Of a stretch of 64,000 nucleotides of DNA, positions 55,101 through 64,000 are shown piece by piece. This DNA is from Branchinecta lynchi (lineage: Eukaryota; Arthropoda; Branchiopoda; Anostraca; Branchinectidae): assembly GCA_023053575.1 (NCBI GenBank), contig JAKZAP010000014.1:1240001-1304000 (forward strand), in the 5' to 3' direction. Numbering within the stretch: position 1 is the first letter of the stretch; each line of letters begins with the position of its first letter. The position numbers and the translations under genes are program-made. Below the pieces are notes generated by a model that was given only the letters and a program-made list of their open reading frames with translations, was not told the origin of the DNA and searched no databases.

Positions 55101-55517
55101 GGATCGCAGAGACGGTATATGTGGTGATAAGAATAATTGTTGATAAGAATTGATTTTTGAGAATAGTTTCCTACGCAGAATTTTCGTAAAGTTAATCAGT
55201 TCAAATTCTCGCCTGAGCGGCGACAGACCGTATGACCCATTCTGGTATGTCGTCGTGACCAAGTAATGTCCGCACGGGATTTTCTTCTCTTTTTTTTGGG
55301 GGGGGGGAGGGGTTGCTAATCCACTCTTTGCGCGGAGCGGGTCCACGTCCAATCAAGGGCAACATCTTTTATTTGTAGGACGATAGCATCCATCTGTTTG
55401 AAGATATTTTCAAAGTCCTTTTCCGCCTAGGCGGACTGGCAGCGGATGGCAGTGCCCTCGGTCAAGAAAAGAGCCATGGCGAAAATTTTGAGGAGTTGAC
55501 AACTTCTGTGTCCTTCC
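55101..55517. other. Intergenic, nothing recognised
   Basis: It has a G-run near 55298-55312. Short frames only. Confidence 0.4.
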
Positions 55518-55802
55518 ATTATATTTGATAGTGTAAAACGGTTACGTCAGCTGGATTTTATTAGAGCTATATTTCGGCCTTTCTTGGCAAAGTTTCTCTT
55601 CATGCTCAAAGCCGCTCAAGTTGGAAAAACCACAAGTTCGTTTTTCTTGTGTTTTTCCACAAGTTCTTGTGGATTTTCGACAAGTTCATTTTCCCAACTT
55701 TAGTTGCTTTGAGCCTGAAGAGGACCCTTGCCAAGAAGGGCCGAAAGATAGCTCCAATAGAATTCAGCTGACGTATCCGTTTTGCACTATCAAATATGAT
55801 TT
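55518..55802. mobile_element. Foldback element with ~110-bp arms
   Basis: ATATTTGATAGTGTAAAACG (near 55520) and GCTATATTTCGGCC / TTCTTGGCAA match, inverted, GGCCGAAAGATAGC, TTGCCAAGAA and TTTTGCACTATCAAATAT (to 55798). The loop holds repeated CACAAGTTC. It lies 345 bp before the OATP start codon. Confidence 0.8.
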
Positions 55803-56146
55803 GCAGTCAGCTTGGGCTGAAGGAATATTCTTCCATTATAACCAAGCCTTGGGATTTTACGCTCATTTTCGATATGCCAAGTATTTAGTTCTAAAAAGGT
55901 TTGTATAGTCATATAACTTTATAAGAATTAATTTAAATCTGTCATTGAAGAATAACGAACTGTGAGGGGGTGGGGGTTATTATGTAATAATCCTAGGAAA
56001 CGGCAAGCCTACTAGCTGGACCCACGTCTTGACCAGTATGTTGATGCGAAAGTGTAAATATGCCTTATCTTGGTAGTGCTGTCACAACAGATAAAACATT
56101 TGTGTCACTAACGTGAAGGTAAGGTTCATCGTAGCTTAGTTTGAGA
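55803..56146 (+). promoter_or_regulatory. Upstream region of the OATP gene
   Basis: An in-frame stop TAG at 56132-56134 closes the frame before the ATG at 56147. No TATA box or splice acceptor is convincing. The transcription start is not identifiable by eye. Confidence 0.35.
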
Positions 56147-56417
56147 ATGACAAGCGAAAGGAAAAGTAGTGACCCCTTGCGGGATGTTCAATTTTCAGAA
56201 GTGAATGAGATAGGCATATATGAAGATGATGATGAAGAAGACACAAACTGTGGTTTTGGACCCTTTCAGGGGGAGTGGTTGCAGAAGTTCGCGAATAAGA
56301 AAGTGTATATAGCGATGTACAGTATCATTGGCACATTTCAGTCAATGTTTTTCACCTATTTTGTGGCAGTCCTAACTACGATAGAAAAACAGTTCCGGTT
56401 TAGAAGCAGGACGTCAG
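56147..56417 (+). CDS. Oatp: OATP gene, coding exon 1
   Basis: ATG at 56147 with an in-frame stop 15 nt upstream. The donor is CGTCAG|GTAAAA in phase 1. Codes for residues 1-90: a Glu/Asp-rich start (YEDDDEEDTNCGFGPFQGEW), helix 1 and LTTIEKQFRFRSRTS. Confidence 0.92.
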
Positions 56418-59400
56418 GTAAAACGACTTGAAGATACCATCTGTTTCGGTTTGGGGGATTAACTTGTCACATTCAGCAGGTCTGTCTGTCACTTTTTTTT
56501 TTATCATCAGGCTGAATGTTTTACATAAACTTGCCTTCACCCGAAGCCGACGGCGATCTACCCTTGATACTGGTAGTTGCTATACTGTTTCAGGACTTGA
56601 GGTAAGGCACGGCTCGACGAAAAAATTCGAGAATTATGTCTTATGGAGTTGTACGAAAAAGTAGCATGCAGTAATAACTAACTGTTGCCACTGCGTGCTA
56701 CTACAGCAAGACCGGATGCTATCCGATACTACTACTTAAAATGGAGCTTCAAAAACCGGATAGTGGAACACTGGAATAATCTCCCTGAGTATGTCGTAAA
56801 TGCCGAAAATATCAATCAGTTTAAAGCAGGTGTGGATCGTCACCTGGCTAAAATTCAGTTTAGTGTTTAGTGTACACAATGCCTCGAGAAATTAATAGAG
56901 GCGAAAGCTTTTTTACTGCAGTTATATTATTATTATTATAAAGTTTAACTGAAAAGTGAATTTATTATCTGCTCTATAGTTATGACGTTCAGAATGTCTA
57001 CGGCTGTCCCCACAACGTAAATTCTACTATGACCCGGGAGATTTTGATCTCAACACAAACGCGGCTTTTCAGTGGGCAGTGGTGACTTTAGTAATGACTG
57101 CTTAGTGCCTGAAAAAAAAATTGTAAGTTTTTCTCGTGAGGCATACAATAAAGATGCAAGCGCAAATAGGCACCAGAAACCACACGGAAATTCCACTATT
57201 TGAAAATCGATTATTCATTAATAAATCAACAACGAAGTAATGCATTTTCAGCGGGTCTTCAAGCCAATTAAAGTGATACTTGGTGGGTAACTAAATTGTC
57301 ATACCGCTTTTCGGTTACACTTTAAGATTAACCCAGTCGAAGGCACGTTAAATCAAAGTATTTCATACTACTATATATCAAATACATGCAATTTTTTCGT
57401 ACAACTACACAGTCAAAGAATTTTTTGTCGATGGCAGAGAAGATAGTGGTGCTTGCTTTACAAACCGGATTAAATGCACGGTAGAATAACACACCCATCG
57501 TGATTAAAGCCTAAAAAGGGTGTAATGAGTACGCATTATGACCTCCCTCTGTAACAACTCCCTCCCTCCCGAAAAATCTTTTGAACTTAATTCGATCGAT
57601 TTCGGTCTTTCTTTACAAGGGCCTTCTACAGGGCTCAAAGCGTAATTTAACGTCGTGGTCAAGAGAATCAGATTTTCGGTGCTGGATTTTTACCATGAAA
57701 GTCGAAAAATCCGTACGGAATTGGTGATGGTGCCGAAAGTGCTGAAATTCCTGTCGAATTCTAGTCTGAGGTTTCTGTCCACATCATTTTAGCCTGTGGT
57801 TGTTAATTCCGATTTCGGTTTCAGGTCTCGTCCTTTCCGGAAATGAAGTCAGTCAGATCTTGCTATCGCTTTTACTGTCCTACTTCGGAGGTCAAGGTCA
57901 TCGACCGCGACTGATTGCCGTCGGGATGCTCTGCTCTGCCCTTGCCTGTTTTATTGTCATCATACCCCACATGTACTATGGACCTGACGCAATTGTACAG
58001 AGCAACCACACCGGTGTGTATCCTATATTTTCTTTTTATGTTATCTTTCTACGTTATCTATATTTTCTTTTTCCCTTCGTTTTCCACTTTTTTGTTCTAT
58101 ACTGCGTTTATAATAAAAAAAAAAAAAAAAAAGTATAATCCTGATTGATTATGTACAGTATGATTATGTATAAGACCGGAAGTCTTCCAGGCTCGTGCGG
58201 AACTGGACCAAAACTAGAAGTTCAGTAAAAACTTGTTCCACGTGAATTAGAACTTCGAAATAGGGATTAGAATACACGCTACTTTTCTCACCGGACAAGT
58301 AATTCACCCGGAATCCGGCCAAAGTCGGAAATTCGTGAGTAAAGTAAAAATTATGTGTGAAGTCGGTTAGAAGTGTCAAAAAAGGATGGGAAACGCCGAC
58401 CAATAGTCGGCCAGAATCGGGCAAAAAACGCAATTTCGGTATTACTTAAAATTTCTTGACAATGACGCTTAGAGTGTCGTTAATCGGTAAGCTGACATGC
58501 TGAATTTACCTATCTGGACTGTTTTTGGGATCCCAAAACGTACGTGGACTGAAGCCTATGACTTCGTAAAAGTTGCCCGTCTCACCTAATGAGTCTGTAA
58601 GCACGATACCTCTACGGGAATCATATATTTTGATGAAACTTGGTTTGAAGATTCTTTTGGTCAGAGGACAGGTTGGATTTCTAGATGTGTAGCCCTACAT
58701 TTAGGGGTGGGGGGTATATTTTCAAAATATTTTTTAACAGTCAATGAGATTTAGGGGCAAGAATTTATGCTGAACACGAATACGGAAATCATTTTCTCGT
58801 CGGACAAGTAGTTCGCCCGGAATCTGGCCAAAACTCGAAAAAAATTTAAAAGTTATATCTGAAGCTAATTATGTATTCGGTTTAGACGTAAGAAGACATG
58901 CTGAATCCGTCTTTGACAATTATTTTCTACCCGGACGTATAGTTCGCCCGGAATCCGTCTGAAACCTGCAAATTTTATCCGAAGTTGACTATTTGTTCGC
59001 TATATGGGTAAGGAGATACGATTAATTTGTTTTTGATTTGGCAGAAGTAAGGCAGGAAGTTTGGATCAATTTCGTCAAAGTAGATATGACGTCTAGGTGC
59101 ATATGCACACATGCTGAATCTAAAGCTGAACTTGGTTTTCTCAGCCGATTAGCCATTGGCCTGTTTCTTAATCTTAAAAGTATAAATATTCAAGGAGTCT
59201 GGCGAAGACCAGATATCTATAGATCAAATATTATATTTTTGGGATCCAGTTGAACCTTTATTGTTTGCGTAGTCGATACTAATGTTTAACGTTCACTGTT
59301 CAGTTTCAACATTCATTTTTTACTACGGATGGAATTCAGTCAAAAACGGATTCTGGGCTGGACGGGAGATTAATGACAGAACCTAACGGATCTGGCTAAA

Positions 59401-62400
59401 GGCCCATTCACAACGGGTTAGCTAATACTCGGTACTAGCCAGTTCCAGAAATCGCTCTGAGACTGAGAATTAGCTGGGTTTCTGCCGTTCGCTATCGATA
59501 CTGGTACCAGTTTCGGGTACCAGCTAGTCTCGCACCCAAGTTGAAATCAGTTCAACTTTCCAGGGTACTAGCCAATCACACTCGGGTATATTCCGATTGA
59601 CTAACGCTGAACCACGTCAGACCGAAGAACAATGACCTAAATTCACTTTCGGTTTTAAAGACAGCAAGGAGTGTATGTGATTTTATCTATTGGGCTTGGT
59701 TCGAAACTAGCCAATCAGAATATTCCTCAATATTCCCCAACATAATGTGATTGGCTAGTACCCTCAAAAGTTGAACTGATTTCAACTTGGGTGCGAGACT
59801 AGCTGGTATCCGAAACTGGCACCAATATCGATTGAGAACGGCAGAAACCCAGCTAATTCTCGGTCTCAGAACGATTTCCGGACTGGCTGGTATCGAGTAT
59901 TAGCTAAAAGCCATTGTGAATGGGCCTTAAGGGATTGATTAGCCTTAAAGAACATCTCTACGCGATCGAAAGTCTACAAGAACCGATTGTCGAGATGAAG
60001 AAGTCCAACTAACGTTCCCTTTTGGAACATTTGATCTTATTGCCGTGGACGCTACATGTATTCGTCATTGCCCAACAGGCCCTAGCGGTGGGATAATAAG
60101 GACTTCTCTTCTAGAAACAACCGCGGGAAGAGGAACGCCATCTCTTTGTTCCTCGTCTGTAGCACTTGGCACCACAGATTGCTCGGCAGCCGAAAACACA
60201 GACTCCAACGTCCCATCAATTCTTCTTTTCCTTTCGCAGTTTGTATCAGGGATCGGCAGTACGATGTTTTACACACTTGGGATCCCCTATCTTGATGATA
60301 ATACGAAGCAGGAAAAGGCACCCATGCTGATGGGTAAGTTGTTTATTTATTGGTGTCAGCTGCGATTTTATTTCGGCAGTTGAGTCTGCCTCTTGTCAAC
60401 GACGTAATCATGCAGCACAAACAATAGCCGCGTCTAAGTTCAATTTCTGCACTAAGATGCACCTTCAGCATTCCTTGGGAGTGAACCTTGACGCAGAAAC
60501 GTTCGACGCGCAAATCACCGCCGTTGACTGAATGAGTGCCTTTGGTAGGAAACATTTGTCACGGAGCCGCTAGTCTTGCCGAGGAAACAATAGTTGTGTT
60601 TTTGATCGAAGTTTTGTTCGCCGTTCACTTAGCCGGTTGCTTAATTTCCGTTTTTGGACGCCGTCAAAGTTCACCGTTTGCTTAATCAGTGTTTTTGCAA
60701 CTCCGGTGATCCTTTCTTCACGGTCGGAGTTTGAAGGTCAAAGAAACTGTGACCGGCGACCAAAAACGGTATTTAAACAGAGACCTTTGAGTTTGAAGGT
60801 AACTTCAAACTTCGATAAAAAAAAGCAACTAATGTTGGTAGTAGCGGAATCAAACCCTCCGCATTAGCGCACAGGACCCTAAATTAGTCCTCTGACGATC
60901 TTTGTGTTTTTGCAGATACCATGGTAACTGATACCACGGTCCAAAGTCCTTTTTGCAGTTACCGTGGTATCTGATACCACTGTCAAAAGGCGTTTTTGCA
61001 GTTACCGTGGTAGCTGGCAAGATACCGTGATATCTGATATTCGGATACCACGATCCGACCGTGGTTACTGGTCGTGGTATCTGAGAAAAAGATAGCCTAG
61101 GATTTTGTCGAATTGGTTGGAAAGAAGTTAACACTGATTGATGTAACTGGATATCAGTTTTCGTTTGGGATTACTTTAAAACGAGCATTTTCGGCAGTTC
61201 TCGTTTTTGCAGAGCAACCGTAGTATGAGATACCACGGTAACAGCAAAAATGACTAATTGCAGGTCCAGTTACCGTGGTAACAGATACCATGGTATATGT
61301 AAAAACGCAACTGATGTTTCTAGTGGTTGCGATGTGACTATCGATGTAGACTATCGTCCGATGTGGCGTGTTTTGTTATTTTCGGTCCGAGCGACCCGAA
61401 AAGAATAAGGGTTATAGCCAGCGTGCTATGCTGACCGTTCCAACCTTCTAGAAATAGTAAGTAATAGCAAACTATTTGCTTACCATGCTTGGGAGCGTAT
61501 TGAGCGCGGTAACTACGCATCACTGTAACGTGATTGGTCGGATTCGGCCGTGGCATGATATTCTGCTGGAAAATACAAAAATCGTTTCAGCCTTGACGGC
61601 AAAAAGCCAAAATTCGTGACGTCATGCGCAGTAACTACGGTAAATACGGTGGAACACACTCAGCGTCTTCGTTCCAACCAGAAATCTTGTTGGGACGTAC
61701 CTTCAGAAGAAAATGCAGTCAACGAGTTTATCAAAGGCTAGTGTAGTGCAGCGGTTGCAGTAACCTGCAGTGGCAGATCTCGTGGCTACACTTTGCTGTA
61801 ATTGTTTTTTTCTGTTTAGGGATACTGTCCAGCCTGAGACTTCTTGGTCCGACTTTGGGATTCGTCCTAGCGTCTGCATGCCTTAAAATGTATGTCAATG
61901 TCACCGAAGATCCCCTGTTTGGAATGACCGACCCTAGATGGATCGGGGCCTGGTGGTTAGGTAAGAAAAGAACCCCCTACCCCCGTCTCTAGGGACGTAC
62001 AAGAATCGTACACTACACACTAGAAATGTCGTTGAATCAAGACAGGGGGGAGAGGGGGGGGGGAGAGAAACTTGCATAAAACACGGATTTGAATGGTTAA
62101 GCGAAGTCCATTACGAACAGCTAATATATATTTTCTTTCTATTCAACCCGCATAGCTTCGTTTCTACCTATTTTTGTATTTCTTCCGTTTTGGTTTATGA
62201 CGTAGGTGACTTCATTTGTTTTTCATTTTAAGCGTCATCTGTTCTTCAAAAAAGAAACTTAATTTACCATCCTTTTAACTGTATTTACTGTAGCCTACCT
62301 ACAATTCAATCTATATTCCATTTCAGCACCAGTTTTAATCAGTATTCTCAAACTAGTCTTCATACTTTCAGTTAAATTTGGTTTGTTTTAAATATTTTTT

Positions 62401-63765
62401 TCATTTAATACATTGTTTTTTGTCCAAATTCTGCAGTATGCCACTTCCACACACCCAGACACATACTGACTGGTTTTCACTGCTCGGTTTTACAAATTTC
62501 TGTCATTGCTCGTAACTGTAAAAGGTTAAAACTTGTTAAAATTTATCCGAAATCAAGTTACCCATCACTTATTCACTTAAATTGGCTTGAAGACCCGCTG
62601 AAAATGTGTTACTTCTTTGTTCCTCTAGTCACGAGTAATCGATTTTCAAAGACTGGAATTTTCGTGTGGTTTGTCGTACCTCTATGCGCTTGTCTTTTTG
62701 TTGTATCCTTACGAGAAAGATTTATGATTTTTTTTTTGTTCAGGCACTAATCAATCTTCACCAATCTCACCACTGCCCACTGAAAAGCCGCGTATGTTGA
62801 AATTTCCCGCTTCATAGTAGAATTTACGTTGTTGGGACGGCCGCAGACGTCACAGCTAGAGCAGATAGTGGGAAATAAAAAAATCCCTTCGCAGAATTCA
62901 AATTATTCAGTGTATTCAATTAAATGACAAAAAATAAGTTGGCTTTTAAGTTAAACTTTAAGCTTTTCTGGTGGGATTTTAAAGAATCCGCTCCAGGTGT
63001 CCGAGGCATTAAACCTAAGGGGCATGTAGAGTGCACTGTCGATAACCCAAGGACATTCCTGTGGTGTGTAAAGAAAAGTTTATTTGTACAGCAAAAATTA
63101 TTGATGTTTCGTCTATTCTATCAGCGTGTTCCACCCTTCTACAAATAGTAACTATTCGTTACTTCCGTTCCAACCTCACCAAAATTTACTACTCTGACCG
63201 TTCCAACCTTCTCGAAATAGTAACTAATAGTAACTATTCGGTTACACGGTAGAGAGCGAAGTAAGCGTAGTAACTACGGATCTCTGTAACGTGATTGGTC
63301 GGATTCGCCTGTGGCATGATATTCTGCTGGAAAATATAAAAATTGTTCCAGCCTTGAAGGCAAAAAGCCAGAATTCGTGACGTTATGCGTAGTAACTACG
63401 GTAAGTAGGATGGAACACGCTTTATTACTTCAACTACTGGTTCTCTTACACTAGAAATACGTACTCGCGGGCGTGGGATACATTGACCGGGGGAATGGAA
63501 ATCTGACCCATATAGACTGGGTTGGCGCCTCGTTACATGAAATACGGTGACATCTACTACCTGAAGAAGCTAGGCTAATCTTTTATTTTAGGTTTCGTTG
63601 TTGTTGGTGTCTTCCTCCTCCTTTCCGCTTTTCTGATCGCCTTCTTCCCCAGAAAGCTGCCAAAGAAGCGGGTGGTACCATCAGCAGTCACGTATCGGCA
63701 AATCTCTCGGCAGTCATCAACTCGCAGCAATTCCTCAAACAAGGATCAGGCACCCACGATGAAAG
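56147..63765 (+). CDS. Oatp: Organic anion transporting polypeptide (OATP/SLCO), 5' half
   Basis: Five exons (56147-56417, 57825-58013, 60115-60333, 61820-61960, 63592-63765) give 331 residues plus one base, and the gene runs on past the window (family length ~650-720). Seen: cytosolic acidic N-terminus; helix 1 (~53-75, YIAMYSIIGTFQSMFFTYF); LVLSGNEVSQILLSLLLSYF (helix 2, 92-111); GQGHRPRLIAVG and helix 3; extracellular loop with sequon N151-H-T; SILLFLSQFVSGIGSTMFYT (helix 4); LGPTLGFVLASACLKMY (helix 5); the signature DPRWIGAWWLGF (264-275) before helix 6 (275-292). Known: OATPs are 12-helix plasma membrane carriers for large amphipathic organic anions, including steroid conjugates, and arthropod Oatp74D imports ecdysteroids. 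The substrate of this one is not inferable. Confidence 0.95.
56685..56945 (+). pseudogene. LINE 3' end fragment with (ATT)n tail (OATP intron 1)
   Basis: The frame 56685-56870 reads FKNRIVEHWNNLPEYVVNAE and INQFKAGVDRHL, the usual C-terminal end of CR1-type LINEs. It is followed by a TTATTATTATTATAAA tail at about 56927-56941. Confidence 0.75.
57003..57290. repeat. ~280-bp repeat, copy 1 (OATP intron 1)
   Basis: The segment from CCCCACAACGTAAATTCTAC to TCTTCAAGCCAATTAAAGTG has an inverted relative at 62570-62840. It contains CTTTTCAGTGGGCAGTGGTG and AAAATCGATTATTCATTAAT. Confidence 0.75.
57291..57824. other. OATP intron 1 end
   Basis: No recognised repeat or exon before the exon 2 acceptor. 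Confidence 0.4.
57825..58013 (+). CDS. Oatp: OATP gene, coding exon 2
   Basis: The acceptor is TTTCGGTTTCAG and the donor ACACCG|GTGTGT. 189 nt, phase 1 at both ends. Codes for residues 91-153 with LSGNEVSQILL, GGQGHRPR and helices 2 and 3, ending at the sequon NHT. Confidence 0.95.
58262..59262 (+). mobile_element. Family S copies, + (OATP intron 2)
   Basis: A 5'-truncated piece (58262-58440) with CGGACAAGTAATTCACCCGG is followed by a copy starting TTTTTGGGATCCCAAAACG (58522). This has units at 58800-58990 (CGGACAAGTAGTTCGCCCGG) and a decayed end GGGATCCAGTTGAACC near 59240-59262. Confidence 0.8.
59400..59927. mobile_element. 528-bp MITE with TAA target duplication
   Basis: The ends are AGGCCCATTCACAA and TTGTGAATGGGCCT, flanked by TAA at 59397-59399 and 59928-59930. 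The arms extend ~180 bp (for example CTGCCGTTC, ATCGATACTGGTACCAG and their complements). A 3-bp TAA duplication is the PIF/Harbinger pattern. It lies in OATP intron 2. Confidence 0.88.
60115..60333 (+). CDS. Oatp: OATP gene, coding exon 3
   Basis: The acceptor is TTCTCTTCTAG and the donor ATGG|GTAAGT. 219 nt, phase 1 at both ends. Codes for residues 154-226: a loop with CSSS and DCSAAENTD, helix 4 and YTLGIPYLDDNTKQEKAPML. The acceptor is inferred from phase and pyrimidine content. The open frame extends further 5' but would not fit. Confidence 0.85.
60334..60591. other. OATP intron 3 start
   Basis: No repeat or exon recognised. Confidence 0.4.
60592..60833. mobile_element. Foldback-like element
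   Basis: GTTGTGTTTTTGATCGAAG (near 60594) matches, inverted, CTTCGATAAAAAAAAGCAAC (near 60808-60829). The interior has CGTTTTTGG/CCAAAAACG. It is related at its left end to the element at 17735. Confidence 0.55.
60902..61310. mobile_element. MITE with GATACCATGGTATC palindromes, copy 2
   Basis: The ends are TTGTGTTTTTGCAGATACC and AAAAACGCAA. The interior has several ACCGTGGTAT/GATACCACGGT repeats. Same family as 48541-48878, with extra internal copies (409 against 338 bp). Confidence 0.8.
61420..61661 (+). mobile_element. MITE family B, copy 4 (left end lost)
   Basis: The right end is GGTGGAACACACTC and the left terminal repeat is missing. The body contains AGTAACTACGG blocks and an intact TGACGTCA at 61617-61624. 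OATP intron 3. Confidence 0.75.
61820..61960 (+). CDS. Oatp: OATP gene, coding exon 4
   Basis: The acceptor is TTCTGTTTAG and the donor TTAG|GTAAGA. 141 nt, phase 1 at both ends. Codes for residues 227-273: GILSSLRLLGPTLGFVLASA, sequon N253-V-T and the family signature DPRWIGAWW. It was too short to stand out as a long open frame and was found by splice sites and motif. Confidence 0.95.
61961..62569. other. OATP intron 4, first part
   Basis: It has a G-run near 62055-62064. No further exon is seen. Confidence 0.4.
62570..62840. repeat. ~280-bp repeat, copy 2, inverted (OATP intron 4)
   Basis: The reverse complement of 57003-57290: ATTGGCTTGAAGACCCGCTG, CCACTGCCCACTGAAAAGC and GTAGAATTTACGTTGTTGGG. 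The two copies flank three OATP exons in opposite orientation. Confidence 0.75.
63123..63421 (+). mobile_element. MITE family B, copy 5
   Basis: The ends are AGCGTGTTCCACCC and GGATGGAACACGCT. The CRE position reads TGACGTTA (63378-63385), one base off the palindrome. It lies 170 bp upstream of OATP exon 5. Confidence 0.85.
63592..63765 (+). CDS. Oatp: OATP gene, coding exon 5
   Basis: The acceptor is TTTTATTTTAG and the donor AAAG|GTATAA. 174 nt, phase 1 at both ends. Codes for residues 274-331: helix 6 (GFVVVGVFLLLSAFLIAFFP), RKLPKKR and a Ser/Arg-rich cytosolic loop (RQSSTRSNSSNKDQ). The remaining helices 7-12 lie outside the window. Confidence 0.9.
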
Positions 63766-63943
63766 GTATAATTTATTTGCGTTCTCCCTTCCCTTACTCA
63801 TTTGTATGATGTATTATACTATGCATTTAATGGCATACCGACTCAGTATGATACCGGTCATGTGTAGAGTTTGCTGTTCCTATTCCCCCCCCCCCCTCCA
63901 GCCATGAAGGAATTGCGTACCCACTGGAATTCTTAAAGGACCT

Positions 63944-64000
63944 GTCTTACTTGTAATATAATACTGATACAACCTACTTCCATAATCACACCGGAGACCC
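63944..64000 (+). mobile_element. Start of a family F-type element at the window edge
   Basis: AAGGACCTGTCTTAC followed by CAACCTACTTCC and ACCGGAGACCC matches the left arm at 37125-37190. The element is cut by the window end. Confidence 0.65.

Noticed and set aside
60045..60114. Longer 5' extension of OATP exon 3
   Set aside because: The frame is open from 60045, but the TTCTCTTCTAG acceptor at 60114 restores phase 1 with exon 2, and the extension has no OATP similarity.

Overview
The window is eukaryotic, most likely from an arthropod or close invertebrate. There are no operons or ribosome binding sites. Short exons with GT..AG borders lie in introns of up to about 11.6 kb that are packed with decayed LINE retrotransposons, MITEs, foldback elements and tandem arrays. 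The arthropod guess rests on the Oatp protein sequence, which looks like arthropod family members to me, and on (TTAGG)-type pentamers at the 3' end of one LINE. It is an inference from the sequence alone.

Two host protein-coding genes can be reconstructed, both on the + strand. Gene 1 (17473-51615) encodes a 572-residue, ER-anchored bZIP transcription factor of the CREB3/Luman/OASIS/CrebA family. It has seven coding exons whose phases join without any shift: an acidic N-terminus, a proline/threonine-rich middle, basic region and leucine zipper, one membrane segment, a Site-1-protease-like RxxL motif and an acidic C-terminus. Gene 2 (56147 to beyond the window) is the 5' half of an organic anion transporting polypeptide (OATP/SLCO). 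Five coding exons carry predicted membrane helices 1-6 and the family signature. About 4.5 kb separates the stop of gene 1 from the start of gene 2.

Layout: 1-17.3 kb is intergenic and repeat-rich. It holds a ~0.5-0.8 kb tandem repeat block (1-3785), a MITE cluster (3.8-4.4 kb), an array of ~280-bp units with an inversion centre (5-7.4 kb), a mariner-type MITE (7.67-8.14 kb) and nested LINE wrecks (10.5-17 kb). From 17.47 to 51.6 kb is gene 1. Its introns hold at least seven copies or pieces of a repeat family here called family S (GGGATCCC-bounded, ~135-bp internal tandem units), several long inverted repeats, a 1500-bp element with a target duplication, and LINE fragments on both strands. 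From 51.6 to 56.1 kb is intergenic, with a 295-bp direct duplication, two nested minus-strand LINEs and a foldback element. From 56.1 kb to the end is gene 2, whose introns hold another family S copy and several MITEs.

The two genes have no evident shared pathway. The CREB3-like factor would act in ER/Golgi stress or secretory-capacity control, and the OATP at the plasma membrane in uptake of organic anions. The most interesting non-genic signal is a ~290-308-bp MITE family (five copies) whose body carries a TGACGTCA CRE palindrome in three copies. One copy lies 135 bp upstream of the start codon of the CREB-type gene, although that copy has lost the CRE.

All boundaries of mobile elements were judged by eye from repeated and inverted sequence. 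No database search or alignment was run.
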